Part shown: piece after piece, positions 9,195 through 19,353 of the stretch
How the letters are laid out: the number at the start of each line of letters is the position of its first letter
Position numbering within the stretch: the first letter of the stretch is position 1
Assembly: GCF_002614725.1 (NCBI RefSeq)
Contig: NZ_MRZN01000001.1
Span: forward strand, 124,001 to 188,000
Reading direction: 5' to 3'
Source: Staphylococcus edaphicus
Lineage (GTDB): Bacteria; Bacillota; Bacilli; Staphylococcales; Staphylococcaceae
DNA: 64,000 bases
Notes under the pieces: model-generated
What the model saw: the letters and a program-made list of their open reading frames with translations, nothing else
Databases searched by the model: none
What the model was told of the DNA's origin: nothing
Position numbers and translations under genes: made by a program

Positions 9195-12100
9195 ATGAGC
9201 TGGTTCGACAAGTTATTTGGAGAAGATAATGATTCAGCAGATGATTATCTTAATAAAAGAAGCCAACGACGTCAAAAAGCTACACAACAAGAAGAGCAAG
9301 ATTCATTACTTCCTCAGAACAATGATGTTTATGAAAGACCTAAAGGAAAATTCAGATTTCCAATGCGTATTTTAGAAGAGGCAAATAACAATAAAAACAC
9401 AGAGTCAGGATTTAACTCAGAAAATAAAGAGCGCAGTCAGGATACACGCTATGATGTGAATACTGCTAGTATTAATCAACAACATAGAAGACGTAGACAT
9501 ATGTATAATGATAGTTCATCTCAAAATATGGGATCGAATAATACTTCTGCTGACAATCTATCGCAACAACAGGATAGTTTCCAAACTAAACAGGAGTCCA
9601 AAGCACATAAAGGTAAAAGAATGAGAATTCAAACTGATGTCTTACGTGCAAATATGTCATCTAAAAACAAAACCAATACATCAAATTTACATCAAAGTGA
9701 TTTTAAAGCGAGCGAGGTACCTTCAGCCATATTTGGTACAAAAAAACCGCGTCCTTTAGAAAACGGTGTGATTAAACGTCATGATCATCCTAATGATGAA
9801 GCTAAAGAAGTATCTTCAACGCAACAAAATAAAAATAATGAAAAAAAATATCAGCAGAAATCTCAAAAATCTAATGAAGCAGATGTTGGTGTAACTAATA
9901 ATCTGAACGGAATGCATATGTCTAATGATACTACAAAACATGCTGACCAGACTTTATTGGACAATAAAAATCAAGAAAGCAATTTAACACATGATACAAA
10001 AAAGGCGATAATTAACAAAGATGAACCAAATCAACAAGCAACAAATCAACCCAAAAAAGATAATACGATTAAAATTGAGAACATCTATGCTTCACAAATA
10101 GTAGAGGAAATTAGACGAGAGCGTGAACGTAAAGTATTACAAAAAAGGCAGTTTAAAAAAGCCCTTCAACAAAAACGCAATGAGAATCAAGATAAACAAC
10201 AAGATAGTATGCAAAAAGCAATAGATGAAATGTACGCAAAACAAGCACACCATTACATAGGTGAAAGCTCATTAGATGATGATGGTTTCACGGAAAATGC
10301 GACTGATTCGAAATCAGAAGCATCAAATCAAAGTGAAAAAACTAGCCAACAAGCACACGCGGTAACAAGCGAATCTATACAAGAAAACTCATCTACACCA
10401 TTTAATTATGAAGAAGTTGATTTGAATAATGTACAAGATGTACATAACATTGATGAAGAACAGGTTGATGAAAATACGAGTTATGACCATAATGATACTG
10501 CAAATCAAGTTGAAGATAACAGACATAATTATGTAAGTGAACTTAAAGATATTGACAACAGCGACGATATGAATGAATCGTCAACTATATCAAGTAACCT
10601 TGATGATGTGAAAGATAAAGAGGACATCATGTCTGATGAAGCAGAAACGTTTTCAGATAAATCAGATGTAGATGATGCTCAATATAGAGAATTAACAGAA
10701 ACGGCTATGGCATCAGACGAAGTAGCAAATTTAGAACAATCTGAAGCGAATGATGAAATTACTCAAGCAATACCAAAATCAAACCATTCAGAACGACAAT
10801 TTATAGAGTCTGAGGCTGATTCATCAATAGGTCATGCAAGTCAAACTGATGAATTAGATACAGCATCACAAGAAGAAGCTATTGATGAACCAGCTGAAAG
10901 TGAATCAGCTTCTATACAAAACGAAAATATGAACAGTTATTCTGAAACACATAAATCTGTGAAAGGTAACGATTTAGAAACCACTGATAATAATGCTGAA
11001 CAAAAAGGGACATCTATCAAAAACAGTAAATCTTCAACTACTAAAAAGGGCAGTAAACCTTTTAATGTGGTCATGACACCATCAGATAAAAAACGTATGT
11101 TAGATGCTCAAAAAGAAAAAAATAGCATAAAAACACATTTAAATTCAGCTAACAACAAAGATAAATCTGAAATTGATAATACACAAAACGTTACTAACCC
11201 TAATCAATCACAAGCGAATAATACACACCAACAGAATGAAACTACGACAGAGGTCCTAAATAATGCTAGTGAAACACAAACCGACTTGAATTCTATCAAT
11301 CAATCTAATCATATAACAAATGAGCAAGACGATTTGCAACAGAATTCAGAAGCACCATATATTCACGATGCTTCTATTGATGCAACAAGTCATGATACTG
11401 AACAATTCCAAACATCTGAGCATACAACAGCAAATGAATTAAATAAGGCGAATAATCAAAATCATGCACAACAGCATCATATACAAGAACCTGTATTGAA
11501 ACCGGAGCGTTCTGGTAGTCAATTGGGAGGAACTCAATCATCTACAAGTTATGATAATAAAGCAACGATTAGAAGAGGGCCAAATATCAAATTACCTAGT
11601 GTAGAATTATTAGAAGCCCCTCAGCAACATGAAATCGATAATAGTTGGATTGAAGATAAAAAACAAGAATTGAATGAAGCTTTTTATTATTTCAATGTAC
11701 CTGCAGAAGTACAAAACGTTACAGAAGGACCAAGTGTGACTCGTTTCGAATTGTCTGTCGAAAAAGGTGTGAAAGTATCAAGAATTACAGCGTTACAAGA
11801 TGATATTAAAATGGCGCTTGCAGCTAAGGATATTCGTATCGAAGCACCTATTCCAGGCACTAGTCTAGTTGGAATTGAGGTACCTAATCAAAATGCCACC
11901 ACTGTTAATTTGCGTTCGATTATTGAAGAACCAGCTTTTAAAAACGCTGAATCTAAATTAACTGTTGCTATGGGACTTAGAATTAATAATGAGCCTTTAT
12001 TAATGGATATCTCTAAAACACCTCATGCTTTAATTGCTGGTGCAACCGGGTCAGGTAAGTCAGTATGTATTAATAGTATATTAATGTCTCTATTGTATAA

Positions 12101-12971
12101 AAATCATCCAGAGGAATTGCGACTCTTACTCATTGATCCGAAAATGGTCGAGCTAGCACCTTATAATGATTTGCCACATTTAGTAGCGCCCGTGATTACA
12201 GATGTCAAAGCAGCAACGCAAAGTTTAAAATGGGCTGTTGAAGAAATGGAAAGACGTTATAAAGTGTTTGCTAAATATCATGTAAGAAATATTACGGCGT
12301 TTAATAAGAAAGCAACATATGAGGATAGAATGCCGAAAATTGTTATAGTAATAGATGAGTTAGCTGATTTAATGATGATGGCACCTCAAGAAGTTGAACA
12401 ATCTATTGCGCGAATAGCACAGAAAGCGCGTGCTTGTGGCATTCATATGCTTGTTGCAACACAAAGACCTTCAGTCAATGTTATCACTGGATTAATCAAA
12501 GCCAATATACCTACTAGGATTGCCTTTATGGTATCATCTAGCGTGGACTCTCGTACTATCCTAGATAGTGGAGGCGCAGAGCGTTTGTTAGGATATGGCG
12601 ATATGCTTTATCTAGGAAGCGGTATGAATAAACCTATCCGTGTTCAGGGGACATTTGTCTCAGATGAAGAAATTGATGATGTTGTAGATTACATTAAACA
12701 ACAACGAGAACCTGAATATTTATTTGAAGAGAAAGAATTATTGAAAAAAACAGAAAGCCAACCACAAGACGATTTATTCGATGATGTATGTCGCTTTATG
12801 TTAAAAGAAGGTCATATTTCTACTTCATTAGTACAAAGACATTTCCAAATTGGATATAATCGAGCTGCTAGAATCATTGATCAATTAGAACAATTGGGCT
12901 ATGTTTCAGGCGCAAATGGATCAAAACCAAGAGATGTATACATTACAGAATCGGATTTAAATGAGAATTAA
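9195..12971 (+). CDS. sftA: DNA translocase SftA/FtsK family, soluble type
   Basis: 1258-residue ATP-driven DNA pump that clears chromosome DNA from the closing septum. There is no N-terminal membrane segment, so it is the SftA (YtpS) type rather than the integral SpoIIIE type. Residues about 1-770 are a highly charged, Q/N/S/D-rich disordered linker. The motor follows, with Walker A GATGSGKS near residue 950 and Walker B VIVIDELADLMM near 1050. The C-terminal winged-helix gamma domain (about 1190-1255, HFQIGYNRAARIIDQLE) reads polar DNA motifs. GGAGG precedes the ATG. murC follows after 23 bases. Confidence 0.93.
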   Translation: MSWFDKLFGEDNDSADDYLNKRSQRRQKATQQEEQDSLLPQNNDVYERPKGKFRFPMRILEEANNNKNTESGFNSENKERSQDTRYDVNTASINQQHRRRRHMYNDSSSQNMGSNNTSADNLSQQQDSFQTKQESKAHKGKRMRIQTDVLRANMSSKNKTNTSNLHQSDFKASEVPSAIFGTKKPRPLENGVIKRHDHPNDEAKEVSSTQQNKNNEKKYQQKSQKSNEADVGVTNNLNGMHMSNDTTKHADQTLLDNKNQESNLTHDTKKAIINKDEPNQQATNQPKKDNTIKIENIYASQIVEEIRRERERKVLQKRQFKKALQQKRNENQDKQQDSMQKAIDEMYAKQAHHYIGESSLDDDGFTENATDSKSEASNQSEKTSQQAHAVTSESIQENSSTPFNYEEVDLNNVQDVHNIDEEQVDENTSYDHNDTANQVEDNRHNYVSELKDIDNSDDMNESSTISSNLDDVKDKEDIMSDEAETFSDKSDVDDAQYRELTETAMASDEVANLEQSEANDEITQAIPKSNHSERQFIESEADSSIGHASQTDELDTASQEEAIDEPAESESASIQNENMNSYSETHKSVKGNDLETTDNNAEQKGTSIKNSKSSTTKKGSKPFNVVMTPSDKKRMLDAQKEKNSIKTHLNSANNKDKSEIDNTQNVTNPNQSQANNTHQQNETTTEVLNNASETQTDLNSINQSNHITNEQDDLQQNSEAPYIHDASIDATSHDTEQFQTSEHTTANELNKANNQNHAQQHHIQEPVLKPERSGSQLGGTQSSTSYDNKATIRRGPNIKLPSVELLEAPQQHEIDNSWIEDKKQELNEAFYYFNVPAEVQNVTEGPSVTRFELSVEKGVKVSRITALQDDIKMALAAKDIRIEAPIPGTSLVGIEVPNQNATTVNLRSIIEEPAFKNAESKLTVAMGLRINNEPLLMDISKTPHALIAGATGSGKSVCINSILMSLLYKNHPEELRLLLIDPKMVELAPYNDLPHLVAPVITDVKAATQSLKWAVEEMERRYKVFAKYHVRNITAFNKKATYEDRMPKIVIVIDELADLMMMAPQEVEQSIARIAQKARACGIHMLVATQRPSVNVITGLIKANIPTRIAFMVSSSVDSRTILDSGGAERLLGYGDMLYLGSGMNKPIRVQGTFVSDEEIDDVVDYIKQQREPEYLFEEKELLKKTESQPQDDLFDDVCRFMLKEGHISTSLVQRHFQIGYNRAARIIDQLEQLGYVSGANGSKPRDVYITESDLNEN

Positions 12972-12994
12972 TATAGAGATAAAGGAGTGTTACA

Positions 12995-14308
12995 ATGACA
13001 CACTATCATTTTGTCGGTATAAAGGGTGCCGGTATGAGTTCATTAGCACAAATCATGCATGATCTTGGAAACGAAGTACAAGGTTCAGATATTAAAAATT
13101 ATGTTTTTACAGAAGTTGCATTAAAAAATAATGGTATTAAAATATTGCCGTTTAATGCTGACAATATCAAAACAGATATGGTTGTGGTACAAGGGAACGC
13201 GTTTCCCGATACTCATGAAGAAGTTGTCAAAGCACATGAATTAAACCTTGAAGTAATTCGCTATCATGATTTCTTAGGTCATATCATTAATCAATATACA
13301 TCAGTCGCTGTGACAGGTGCACATGGCAAAACATCAACGACAGGGTTATTGTCACATGTGATGAATGGAGATAAGAAAACGTCATTCCTAATCGGTGATG
13401 GTACAGGACTGGGTATACCAGCGAGCGATTATTTTGCATTTGAAGCCTGTGAATATCGCAGACATTTTTTAAGTTATCATCCAGATTATGCCATTATGAC
13501 AAACATTGACTTTGACCACCCAGATTATTTCAAAGACGTTGACGATGTATTTAATGCTTTCCAAGAAATGGCACAGAATGTTAAAAAAGCTATTATTGCG
13601 TGGGGCGATGATGAGCATTTACGTAAAATTAAAGCAGATGTACCTGTGTATTATTATGGATTTTCTAAAAAAGATGATGTATATGCAGATAATTTAGAAA
13701 TAAGTGAAAATGGTACGACATTTGATGTATACATTAAAAATGAATACTACGATACATTCTTGTCACCACAATTTGGTGATCATAATATTTTAAATGCATT
13801 GTCTGTTATTACGATAAGCTATCTAGAAAGTTTAAATATTGAAAACATCAAAGAAGCATTAGAAACATTTGGTGGAGTAAAACGTAGATTTAATGAAACA
13901 AAAGCAGGAAAACAAGTTTTAGTTGATGATTATGCACACCATCCGAGAGAAATTAGTGCTACAATTGAGACAGCGAGAAAAAAATATCCTAATAAAGATG
14001 TTATCGCAGTGTTTCAACCTCACACTTTTAGTAGAACACAAGCATTCTTGGATGAGTTTGCACAATGTTTAAGTTTAGCGGATAAAACTTTCTTATGTGA
14101 GATTTTTGGTTCGATAAGAGAAAATAGCGGTAACCTAACAATTCAAGACTTAATTCAAAGAATCGATGGTGCAACATTAATTGATGAGGAAAGTGTAAAT
14201 GTATTAGAGCAATATAGTGATGCAGTTATTTTATTTATGGGCGCGGGGGATATTCAAAAAGTTCAACGTGCTTATATGGAAAAATTAGGTGTCACTTCAT
14301 CATTTTAA
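12995..14308 (+). CDS. murC: UDP-N-acetylmuramate--L-alanine ligase
   Basis: Cytoplasmic Mur ligase that adds L-alanine to UDP-MurNAc, the first residue of the peptidoglycan stem peptide. The 437 residues show the N-terminal UDP-binding [15 protein letters not shown], the ATP loop [10 protein letters not shown] near residue 110, the [10 protein letters not shown] and [10 protein letters not shown] catalytic blocks, and the C-terminal DYAHHPREI and FQPHTFSRT motifs. Length and motif order are normal. GGAG precedes the ATG. It sits directly behind sftA, linking wall synthesis and division. Confidence 0.97.
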   Translation: MTHYHFVGIKGAGMSSLAQIMHDLGNEVQGSDIKNYVFTEVALKNNGIKILPFNADNIKTDMVVVQGNAFPDTHEEVVKAHELNLEVIRYHDFLGHIINQYTSVAVTGAHGKTSTTGLLSHVMNGDKKTSFLIGDGTGLGIPASDYFAFEACEYRRHFLSYHPDYAIMTNIDFDHPDYFKDVDDVFNAFQEMAQNVKKAIIAWGDDEHLRKIKADVPVYYYGFSKKDDVYADNLEISENGTTFDVYIKNEYYDTFLSPQFGDHNILNALSVITISYLESLNIENIKEALETFGGVKRRFNETKAGKQVLVDDYAHHPREISATIETARKKYPNKDVIAVFQPHTFSRTQAFLDEFAQCLSLADKTFLCEIFGSIRENSGNLTIQDLIQRIDGATLIDEESVNVLEQYSDAVILFMGAGDIQKVQRAYMEKLGVTSSF

Positions 14309-14378
14309 TATGTTTATGTTAAAATGATGGGGGTATTTATATTAAATAACAACATATGATTAATAGGAGGCGTTTTAA

Positions 14379-14873
14379 ATGGAATGGATTTTACCTATAG
14401 CTGGAATTATTGCAGCGATTGCATTTTTAATATTAGTAATTGGTATCGTTGTCGTATTACTTTCAGTTAAGAAGAATTTAGATCACGTAGCAAAAACACT
14501 TGATGGTGTTGAAGGACAAGTTCAAGGAATTACACGTGAATCTACAGATTTACTTCACAAAGCTAACCGCTTAACTGAAGATATTCAAGACAAATCAGAT
14601 CGTTTAAATTCAGTAGTAGATGCTGTTAAAGGTATCGGTGATTCTGTACAAACATTAAATGGTTCTGTAGATAGAGTTACAAACTCAATTACGCACAATA
14701 TCTCTCAAAATGAAGACAAAATTTCTCAAGTAGTTCAATGGTCAAATGTAGCAATGGAAGTTGCTGATAAATGGCAAAACAGAAGAAATCGTAGAGAAAG
14801 TGCAAATTATAAAGCGAGCAGTGTAGCAAATGACACAAACCATAGCTATACTACACGTGTTGATAACAAATAA
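14379..14873 (+). CDS. DUF948 membrane-anchored protein
   Basis: 164-residue protein with one N-terminal transmembrane helix (about residues 4-28), then a long polar helical region rich in heptad-like patterns (LDHVAKTLDGVEGQVQGITR) and a short basic disordered tail. This is the DUF948 family, often annotated as a general stress protein (YtxG in B. subtilis). It probably faces the cytoplasm and oligomerises through its coiled coil. AGGAGG precedes the ATG. The next gene, a YtxH-like protein, is the usual partner, as in ytxGH. Confidence 0.82.
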   Translation: MEWILPIAGIIAAIAFLILVIGIVVVLLSVKKNLDHVAKTLDGVEGQVQGITRESTDLLHKANRLTEDIQDKSDRLNSVVDAVKGIGDSVQTLNGSVDRVTNSITHNISQNEDKISQVVQWSNVAMEVADKWQNRRNRRESANYKASSVANDTNHSYTTRVDNK

Positions 14874-14889
14874 TTCATATATTAAAAAC

Positions 14890-14931
14890 AAATGCACTTA
14901 AATGAGGTTTGAAACTTGTTTAAGTGCATTT
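14890..14931 (+). terminator. Hairpin between the DUF948 and YtxH-like genes
   Basis: Arms AAATGCACTTAAA (14890-14902) and TTTAAGTGCATTT (14919-14931) are perfectly paired but lack a long T run, and the next ribosome site follows within 10 bases. It is probably a partial terminator or a mRNA stability element that sets the ratio of the two genes. Confidence 0.5.
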
Positions 14932-14951
14932 GTTATAGGAGGCATTAAACC

Positions 14952-16301
14952 ATGAAGTACTATAATCGTGATAATTATGAAAGAAACTTAGAAAGTTACG
15001 AAGTGCCAGAATATTTTACAAAGGGTGCCAGAAATGAATTTGTATACGGGTTCATAGTAGGTGCTGTGATAGGTTCTGCTGTTGGTTTAGTATCAATTAG
15101 TAAATCTAGAACAACTGATAAATCTATTCCAGAAAAAGACAATCAATTCAAATCTAGTATTATTGAACAGTCTGAATTAGAACGCCAAGAAGCTGAAAAT
15201 AAAGTGAATGATATTAAATCAACTGTGTTTGATATGCTAGATAAAAATACAGAAGCAACGGATGCTGAATTATCAGCGCAACGTGTAGCAATTCAACAAG
15301 AAACATCTGATAACAATTTAGCTAACATGTCTCCTGAGGCTCAAGAACAACAGGAAACAGAAGCTACTGAGGAATTCAATCAAACAGCTGATGACTTAAC
15401 GCATATAGACCCAAACGCAGAACCAAAGCAAAGTGAAATAAATGCACAACAAAATGCGATTAAGGAAGAATCAGTATTAAACGATTCTCCTGACAGTATA
15501 GCGAATACTAAACATTCAAAAAGTAATGTGGCAACTGTAGGTACAGCAGCAGCTGGTACAATAGTTGCAGGAAATTTAGCTAAAGCAGCCAATGATAAAA
15601 AACAAGCACTAAATGAAGATAAACAAGTCTCTGATAATACATCTAGTCTATTATCAGAAGAACAAACGAGTGGCAATAGTAATAATGAGATACCTAATTT
15701 AATTACTAAAAGTAACAAAAAAGACGTAAGTGATACTGCAACAGCAGGAACTTTAACTGCAACAGGCTTGGCCTTAGCAGCAAAAAACAAAAATAAATCT
15801 TTGAATGATAATCCTACAGTTGCAGAGCAAACGGCTAATTTACTTCAACCAGAGACACCTGAACAAGGGAATAACAAAATAGTACCTAGTTTAGTGACTA
15901 CAAATGTTGGTAATGCTGTTGAATCTACAACAGATAAAGTAGAACAAGTTGAAAATAATAAGAATGATAAAAAAGAAAAACCAGAAGCAGCAGAACAAAG
16001 AGTGAAACAATCACATAACCAGGTTGTCTTTAATGATGGTATTATTGTACATGAAAATGCGAGTGGCGAAAATAAACCTGATACAACAAGAGAAACTAAA
16101 TCATCTAACACTAAAAATGATCGTACGATTAAACACGAAGCTTCAGAGCGTTCTGATAACAGCACTAGTACAAAACAACAAGATAAAAATGTAACAGAAG
16201 GTGCTACTGAAACAGAAACAACTTATTCAAAAAATAGATCACAAACCAAAAAAACAGAAAAAGCTAAGAGTAAGATAGATAAAAGAACATTTAATGATTA
16301 A
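14952..16301 (+). CDS. YtxH-domain low-complexity protein
   Basis: 449 residues. An N-terminal YtxH module (about residues 25-55, EFVYGFIVGAVIGSAVGLVS) carries a glycine-rich membrane helix. The rest is a long disordered tail rich in E, Q, N, T and K. Two imperfect internal repeats of a hydrophobic T/A/G stretch are visible (VGTAAAGTIVAG and TATAGTLTATGLALAA), each preceding a similar KQ(A/S)LN segment. Function is unknown; it may be an envelope stress protein. AGGAGG precedes the ATG. It is encoded behind the DUF948 protein, its usual neighbour. Confidence 0.75.
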   Translation: MKYYNRDNYERNLESYEVPEYFTKGARNEFVYGFIVGAVIGSAVGLVSISKSRTTDKSIPEKDNQFKSSIIEQSELERQEAENKVNDIKSTVFDMLDKNTEATDAELSAQRVAIQQETSDNNLANMSPEAQEQQETEATEEFNQTADDLTHIDPNAEPKQSEINAQQNAIKEESVLNDSPDSIANTKHSKSNVATVGTAAAGTIVAGNLAKAANDKKQALNEDKQVSDNTSSLLSEEQTSGNSNNEIPNLITKSNKKDVSDTATAGTLTATGLALAAKNKNKSLNDNPTVAEQTANLLQPETPEQGNNKIVPSLVTTNVGNAVESTTDKVEQVENNKNDKKEKPEAAEQRVKQSHNQVVFNDGIIVHENASGENKPDTTRETKSSNTKNDRTIKHEASERSDNSTSTKQQDKNVTEGATETETTYSKNRSQTKKTEKAKSKIDKRTFND

Positions 16302-16740
16302 ATTCCCTTAGTTAAATAACTATGGGGAGGTACCAATCATTATCTTTGTTCTTATCATGCTTTAGAATAAAGTACTCAGGGTTGATTGTGACTTAAAATA
16401 ATATGACTATAAAAGCATTACCACATTTATTCATGAATTTGAGTAGTGCATAAAGTTTGAATAACAATGACCTAGTTATCCTTGATGGAGTGGGATATGA
16501 AATCTTTTCTGTAAATTAGATTTCTGTCTCACTCTTTTTTGATATAGACTAATGGGCAGATAAGTATGGCAATTGAAATACTAATAAGTAATAATTACAA
16601 ATCAATCTGAATATCATAAATAGAAAAAAATGAAATATGATACAAAAGCGCTAAAAACAATTTAATAGTGTAAAATATAACTAGTATATGACTGAAAATT
16701 CAGTTATTATTAATGTTATTCACTTTAAAGTGAATTTTTT
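16302..16740 (+). other. Intergenic stretch with two terminator-like hairpins
   Basis: No convincing gene in this stretch. GAGTGGGA near 16489 can pair with TCTCACTC near 16527, followed by TTTTTT; this resembles the long GAGTGGGA-type terminator hairpins scattered in staphylococcal genomes. A second perfect palindrome, ATTCACTTTAAAGTGAAT (16718-16735), runs into seven T residues. A weak cre-like core (AAAAGCGCTAAAA) occurs near 16645. The remaining bases show nothing I can name. Confidence 0.5.
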
Positions 16741-16751
16741 GCAATCCTTAC

Positions 16752-16780
16752 TTGAACTTATAAGTAGTTATTGTTAGAAT
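16752..16780 (+). promoter_or_regulatory. Promoter of aroA
   Basis: TTGAAC (16752-16757) and TAGAAT (16775-16780) are 17 bases apart, a good SigA match, placed about 75 bases before the aroA start. Confidence 0.65.
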
Positions 16781-16856
16781 AACGATTAACATATATTTTA
16801 TCGCTTTAAAGCAGAATAAAATATTGGTTTTAAAATTTTTCATAGAGGTGAATAAA

Positions 16857-17948
16857 ATGACAGACAAATTACAAGAATACAGAGATGAGATAGTTGAAAT
16901 TAATGAACAAATCTTAGGTCTTTTATCCAAAAGAGGCAAGATAGCACAAAAAATTGGTGAAGAAAAACGTAAACAAGGTACACTTGTTTATGACCCGCAA
17001 CGCGAAAAAGAAATGATTAATCAATTATTAGACCAAAATGAAGGACCATTTAATGATAATGTGATTAAGCAACTATTCAAAGAAATTTTTAAAGCCTCTA
17101 CTGATTTGCAAAAATCTGAAAATGAAAAGCATTTATATGTATCAAGAAAATTAAAACCAGAAGATACAATTGTTCAATTTGATAATGGAGGCATCATTGG
17201 TGATGGCAACAAATCATTTGTATTTGGTCCATGTTCAGTTGAGTCACAAGAACAAGTTGATGCAGTAGCAGCGAATTTACAGGCTAGAGGTGAGAAGTTC
17301 ATTAGAGGTGGTGCTTTTAAACCACGTACCTCACCATATGACTTCCAAGGTTTAGGTGTTGAAGGACTAAAAATTCTAAAAAATACTAAAGATAAATATG
17401 GCTTAAATGTGGTAAGTGAAATTGTGAACCCAGCAGATTTTGAAGTAGCAGACCAATATTTAGATGTGTTCCAAATTGGTGCTCGTAATATGCAAAATTT
17501 TGAACTACTAAAAGAAGCTGGACGTTCAAATAAACCGGTTTTATTAAAACGTGGTTTATCAGCAACAATTGAAGAGTTTATTTTTGCAGCTGAGTACATC
17601 GCGTCACAAGGTAATGAAAATATTATTTTATGCGAACGCGGTATCCGTACTTATGAAAAAGCAACAAGAAATACACTAGATATTTCTGCAGTGCCAATTT
17701 TAAAACAAGGTACACATTTACCGGTAATGGTCGATGTAACACACAGTACTGGACGTAAAGATATTATGATTCCAACTGCAAAAGCCGGTCTAGCGGTAGG
17801 AGCTGATGGAATTATGGCTGAGGTACATCCTGATCCATCTGTAGCGTTAAGTGATAGTGGTCAACAAATGGATTTCAATGAATTTGATGACTTCTATAAA
17901 GAAATTAAACCATTAGCTGACATGTATAATAGTAAACAGCTTAAATAA
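16857..17948 (+). CDS. aroA: DAHP synthase with N-terminal chorismate mutase
   Basis: Bifunctional 363-residue enzyme of aromatic amino acid synthesis. Residues 1-90 are an AroQ-type chorismate mutase ([20 protein letters not shown]), which in this fusion also acts as a feedback sensor. Residues about 100-360 are the DAHP synthase barrel condensing PEP and erythrose-4-phosphate: [32 protein letters not shown] and [11 protein letters not shown] carry metal and substrate ligands. GAGGTG precedes the ATG. It is a single-gene unit just upstream of ccpA, an old Gram-positive linkage. Confidence 0.95.
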   Translation: MTDKLQEYRDEIVEINEQILGLLSKRGKIAQKIGEEKRKQGTLVYDPQREKEMINQLLDQNEGPFNDNVIKQLFKEIFKASTDLQKSENEKHLYVSRKLKPEDTIVQFDNGGIIGDGNKSFVFGPCSVESQEQVDAVAANLQARGEKFIRGGAFKPRTSPYDFQGLGVEGLKILKNTKDKYGLNVVSEIVNPADFEVADQYLDVFQIGARNMQNFELLKEAGRSNKPVLLKRGLSATIEEFIFAAEYIASQGNENIILCERGIRTYEKATRNTLDISAVPILKQGTHLPVMVDVTHSTGRKDIMIPTAKAGLAVGADGIMAEVHPDPSVALSDSGQQMDFNEFDDFYKEIKPLADMYNSKQLK

Positions 17949-17968
17949 TATATTAAATTGGTAAGATT

Positions 17969-18018
17969 AAATCCTTATAATCCTCACTTTATATTTAGTG
18001 GGGGGATAAGGATTTTTT
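17969..18018 (+). terminator. Terminator after aroA
   Basis: Arms AAATCCTTAT (17969-17978) and ATAAGGATTT (18006-18015) are followed by T residues; an inner hairpin lies in the loop. Confidence 0.75.
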
Positions 18019-18174
18019 CTCGTCTAAATTAAGGATATAATATAGTTTTTTTAAAATTAATATGAATTAATGTGTCATTTGTTATTTAACATATACATGT
18101 TCATATAAATTAAATTGAATTATTTATGAATTTAAAGCAAAATGATTTTACAATAACTAAAAATATGGTAAACT

Positions 18175-18203
18175 TTGAAAATGTTATGAAAACAGAGTAT
18201 AAT
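18175..18203 (+). promoter_or_regulatory. Promoter of ccpA
   Basis: TTGAAA (18175-18180) and a perfect TATAAT (18198-18203) are separated by 17 bases, 31 bases before the ccpA ATG. Confidence 0.8.
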
Positions 18204-18208
18204 GATAA

Positions 18209-18222
18209 AGAAATCGCTTTCA
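18209..18222 (-). promoter_or_regulatory. cre site at the ccpA transcription start
   Basis: Read on the minus strand the 14 bases are TGAAAGCGATTTCT, one base off the CcpA operator consensus TGNAARCGNWWWCA. It begins six bases after the -10 box and ends just before the GGAGG of ccpA, where bound CcpA would block its own transcription. Confidence 0.6.
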
Positions 18223-18233
18223 AGGAGGAAATT

Positions 18234-19223
18234 ATGACTGTTACAATTTATGATGTAGCTCGAGAAGCTAGAGTTTCCATGGCAACTGTTTCTCGTGTTG
18301 TCAATGGTAATCAAAATGTTAAACCTGAAACTCGTGATAAAGTTAACGACGTTATCAAAAAATTAAACTATCGTCCGAATGCAGTGGCAAGAGGGTTAGC
18401 AAGTAAGCGTACAACAACAGTTGGCGTAATTATTCCTGATATTTCAAATGTTTATTATTCCCAATTGGCTAGGGGATTAGAAGATATTGCAACTATGTAT
18501 AAATACCATTCAATAATTTCAAATTCTGATAACGATCCAAGTAAAGAGAAAGAAATTTTTAATAATCTGCTAAGTAAACAAGTAGATGGCATCATTTTCT
18601 TAGGTGGTACAATTTCAGAAGAAATTAAAGAACTTATTAATAAATCATCTGTCCCAGTGGTTGTATCAGGGACTAACGGTAAAGATGAAGGAATTTCATC
18701 AGTGAACATTGATTTTGAAACGGCAGCCAAAGAAATTACTACTGAGTTAATAGAAAAAGGTGCAAAAACTTTTGCGTTTGTTGGTGGAGATTATTCTAAG
18801 AAAGCACAAGAAGATGTTTTGATCGGATTAAAAGAAGTATTAGCGTCAAATGAACTTGAATTAAACAACGAGCTCATTTTTAATGGTAATGAAACTTATA
18901 AAGATGGACTCCGTGCTTTTGAATCTTTAAAATCTGCGAAACCAGATGTTATTTTGTCAATTAGTGATGAACAAGCAATTGGCCTTGTACATGCAGCTCA
19001 AGATAGCGGCGTTAAAGTACCAGATGATATACAAATTATTAGCTTTAATAACACAAGGTTAGTTGAAATGGTTAGACCACAGCTTTCAAGTGTTATTCAA
19101 CCATTGTATGACATTGGGGCTGTTGGCATGAGATTATTGACTAAATACATGAATGAAGAAGAAATTGAAGAACCTAATGTCATTTTGCCACATAGAATTG
19201 AATATAGAGGTACTACGAAATAA
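18234..19223 (+). CDS. ccpA: Catabolite control protein A
   Basis: LacI-family global regulator of carbon use. With HPr-Ser46-P it binds cre sites to repress or activate catabolic and overflow genes. The 329 residues start with the DNA-binding helix-turn-helix [20 protein letters not shown] and the hinge helix ([15 protein letters not shown]), then the periplasmic-binding-protein-like core that binds HPr-P. The ATG at 18234 has AAGGAGG upstream and gives the family length; the longer upstream frame runs through the promoter. Cre sites at ccpA, acsA, fhs and ald in this window are likely targets. Confidence 0.97.
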   Translation: MTVTIYDVAREARVSMATVSRVVNGNQNVKPETRDKVNDVIKKLNYRPNAVARGLASKRTTTVGVIIPDISNVYYSQLARGLEDIATMYKYHSIISNSDNDPSKEKEIFNNLLSKQVDGIIFLGGTISEEIKELINKSSVPVVVSGTNGKDEGISSVNIDFETAAKEITTELIEKGAKTFAFVGGDYSKKAQEDVLIGLKEVLASNELELNNELIFNGNETYKDGLRAFESLKSAKPDVILSISDEQAIGLVHAAQDSGVKVPDDIQIISFNNTRLVEMVRPQLSSVIQPLYDIGAVGMRLLTKYMNEEEIEEPNVILPHRIEYRGTTK

Positions 19224-19258
19224 ATTGTAGATACTTAGATTTTGATATAATTAAATCA

Positions 19259-19294
19259 AAAAGGGAAATGCTGAATTAGTTGCATTTCCCTTTT
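19259..19294. terminator. Bidirectional terminator between ccpA and acuC
   Basis: Arms AAAAGGGAAATGC (19259-19271) and GCATTTCCCTTTT (19282-19294) give A-rich and T-rich flanks on both strands between convergent genes. Confidence 0.8.
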
Positions 19295-19353
19295 AAATTT
19301 ATATTAAGCAACGCGTAAGAGTTAAGCTATGATTTATAATAGGATACATCATT

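Noticed and set aside
15380-16165. Long minus-strand frames opposite the YtxH-like gene
   Set aside because: They are shadows of a low-complexity coding strand, with cysteine- and serine-rich nonsense composition.
16335-16410. Short ORF near GGGGAGG in the aroA upstream gap
   Set aside because: The GGGGAGG lies inside the ORF rather than before its ATG, and the peptide is only about 24 residues.
16642-16660. cre-like AAAAGCGCTAAAA before aroA
   Set aside because: Only the central core fits; it lies far upstream of the better aroA promoter.
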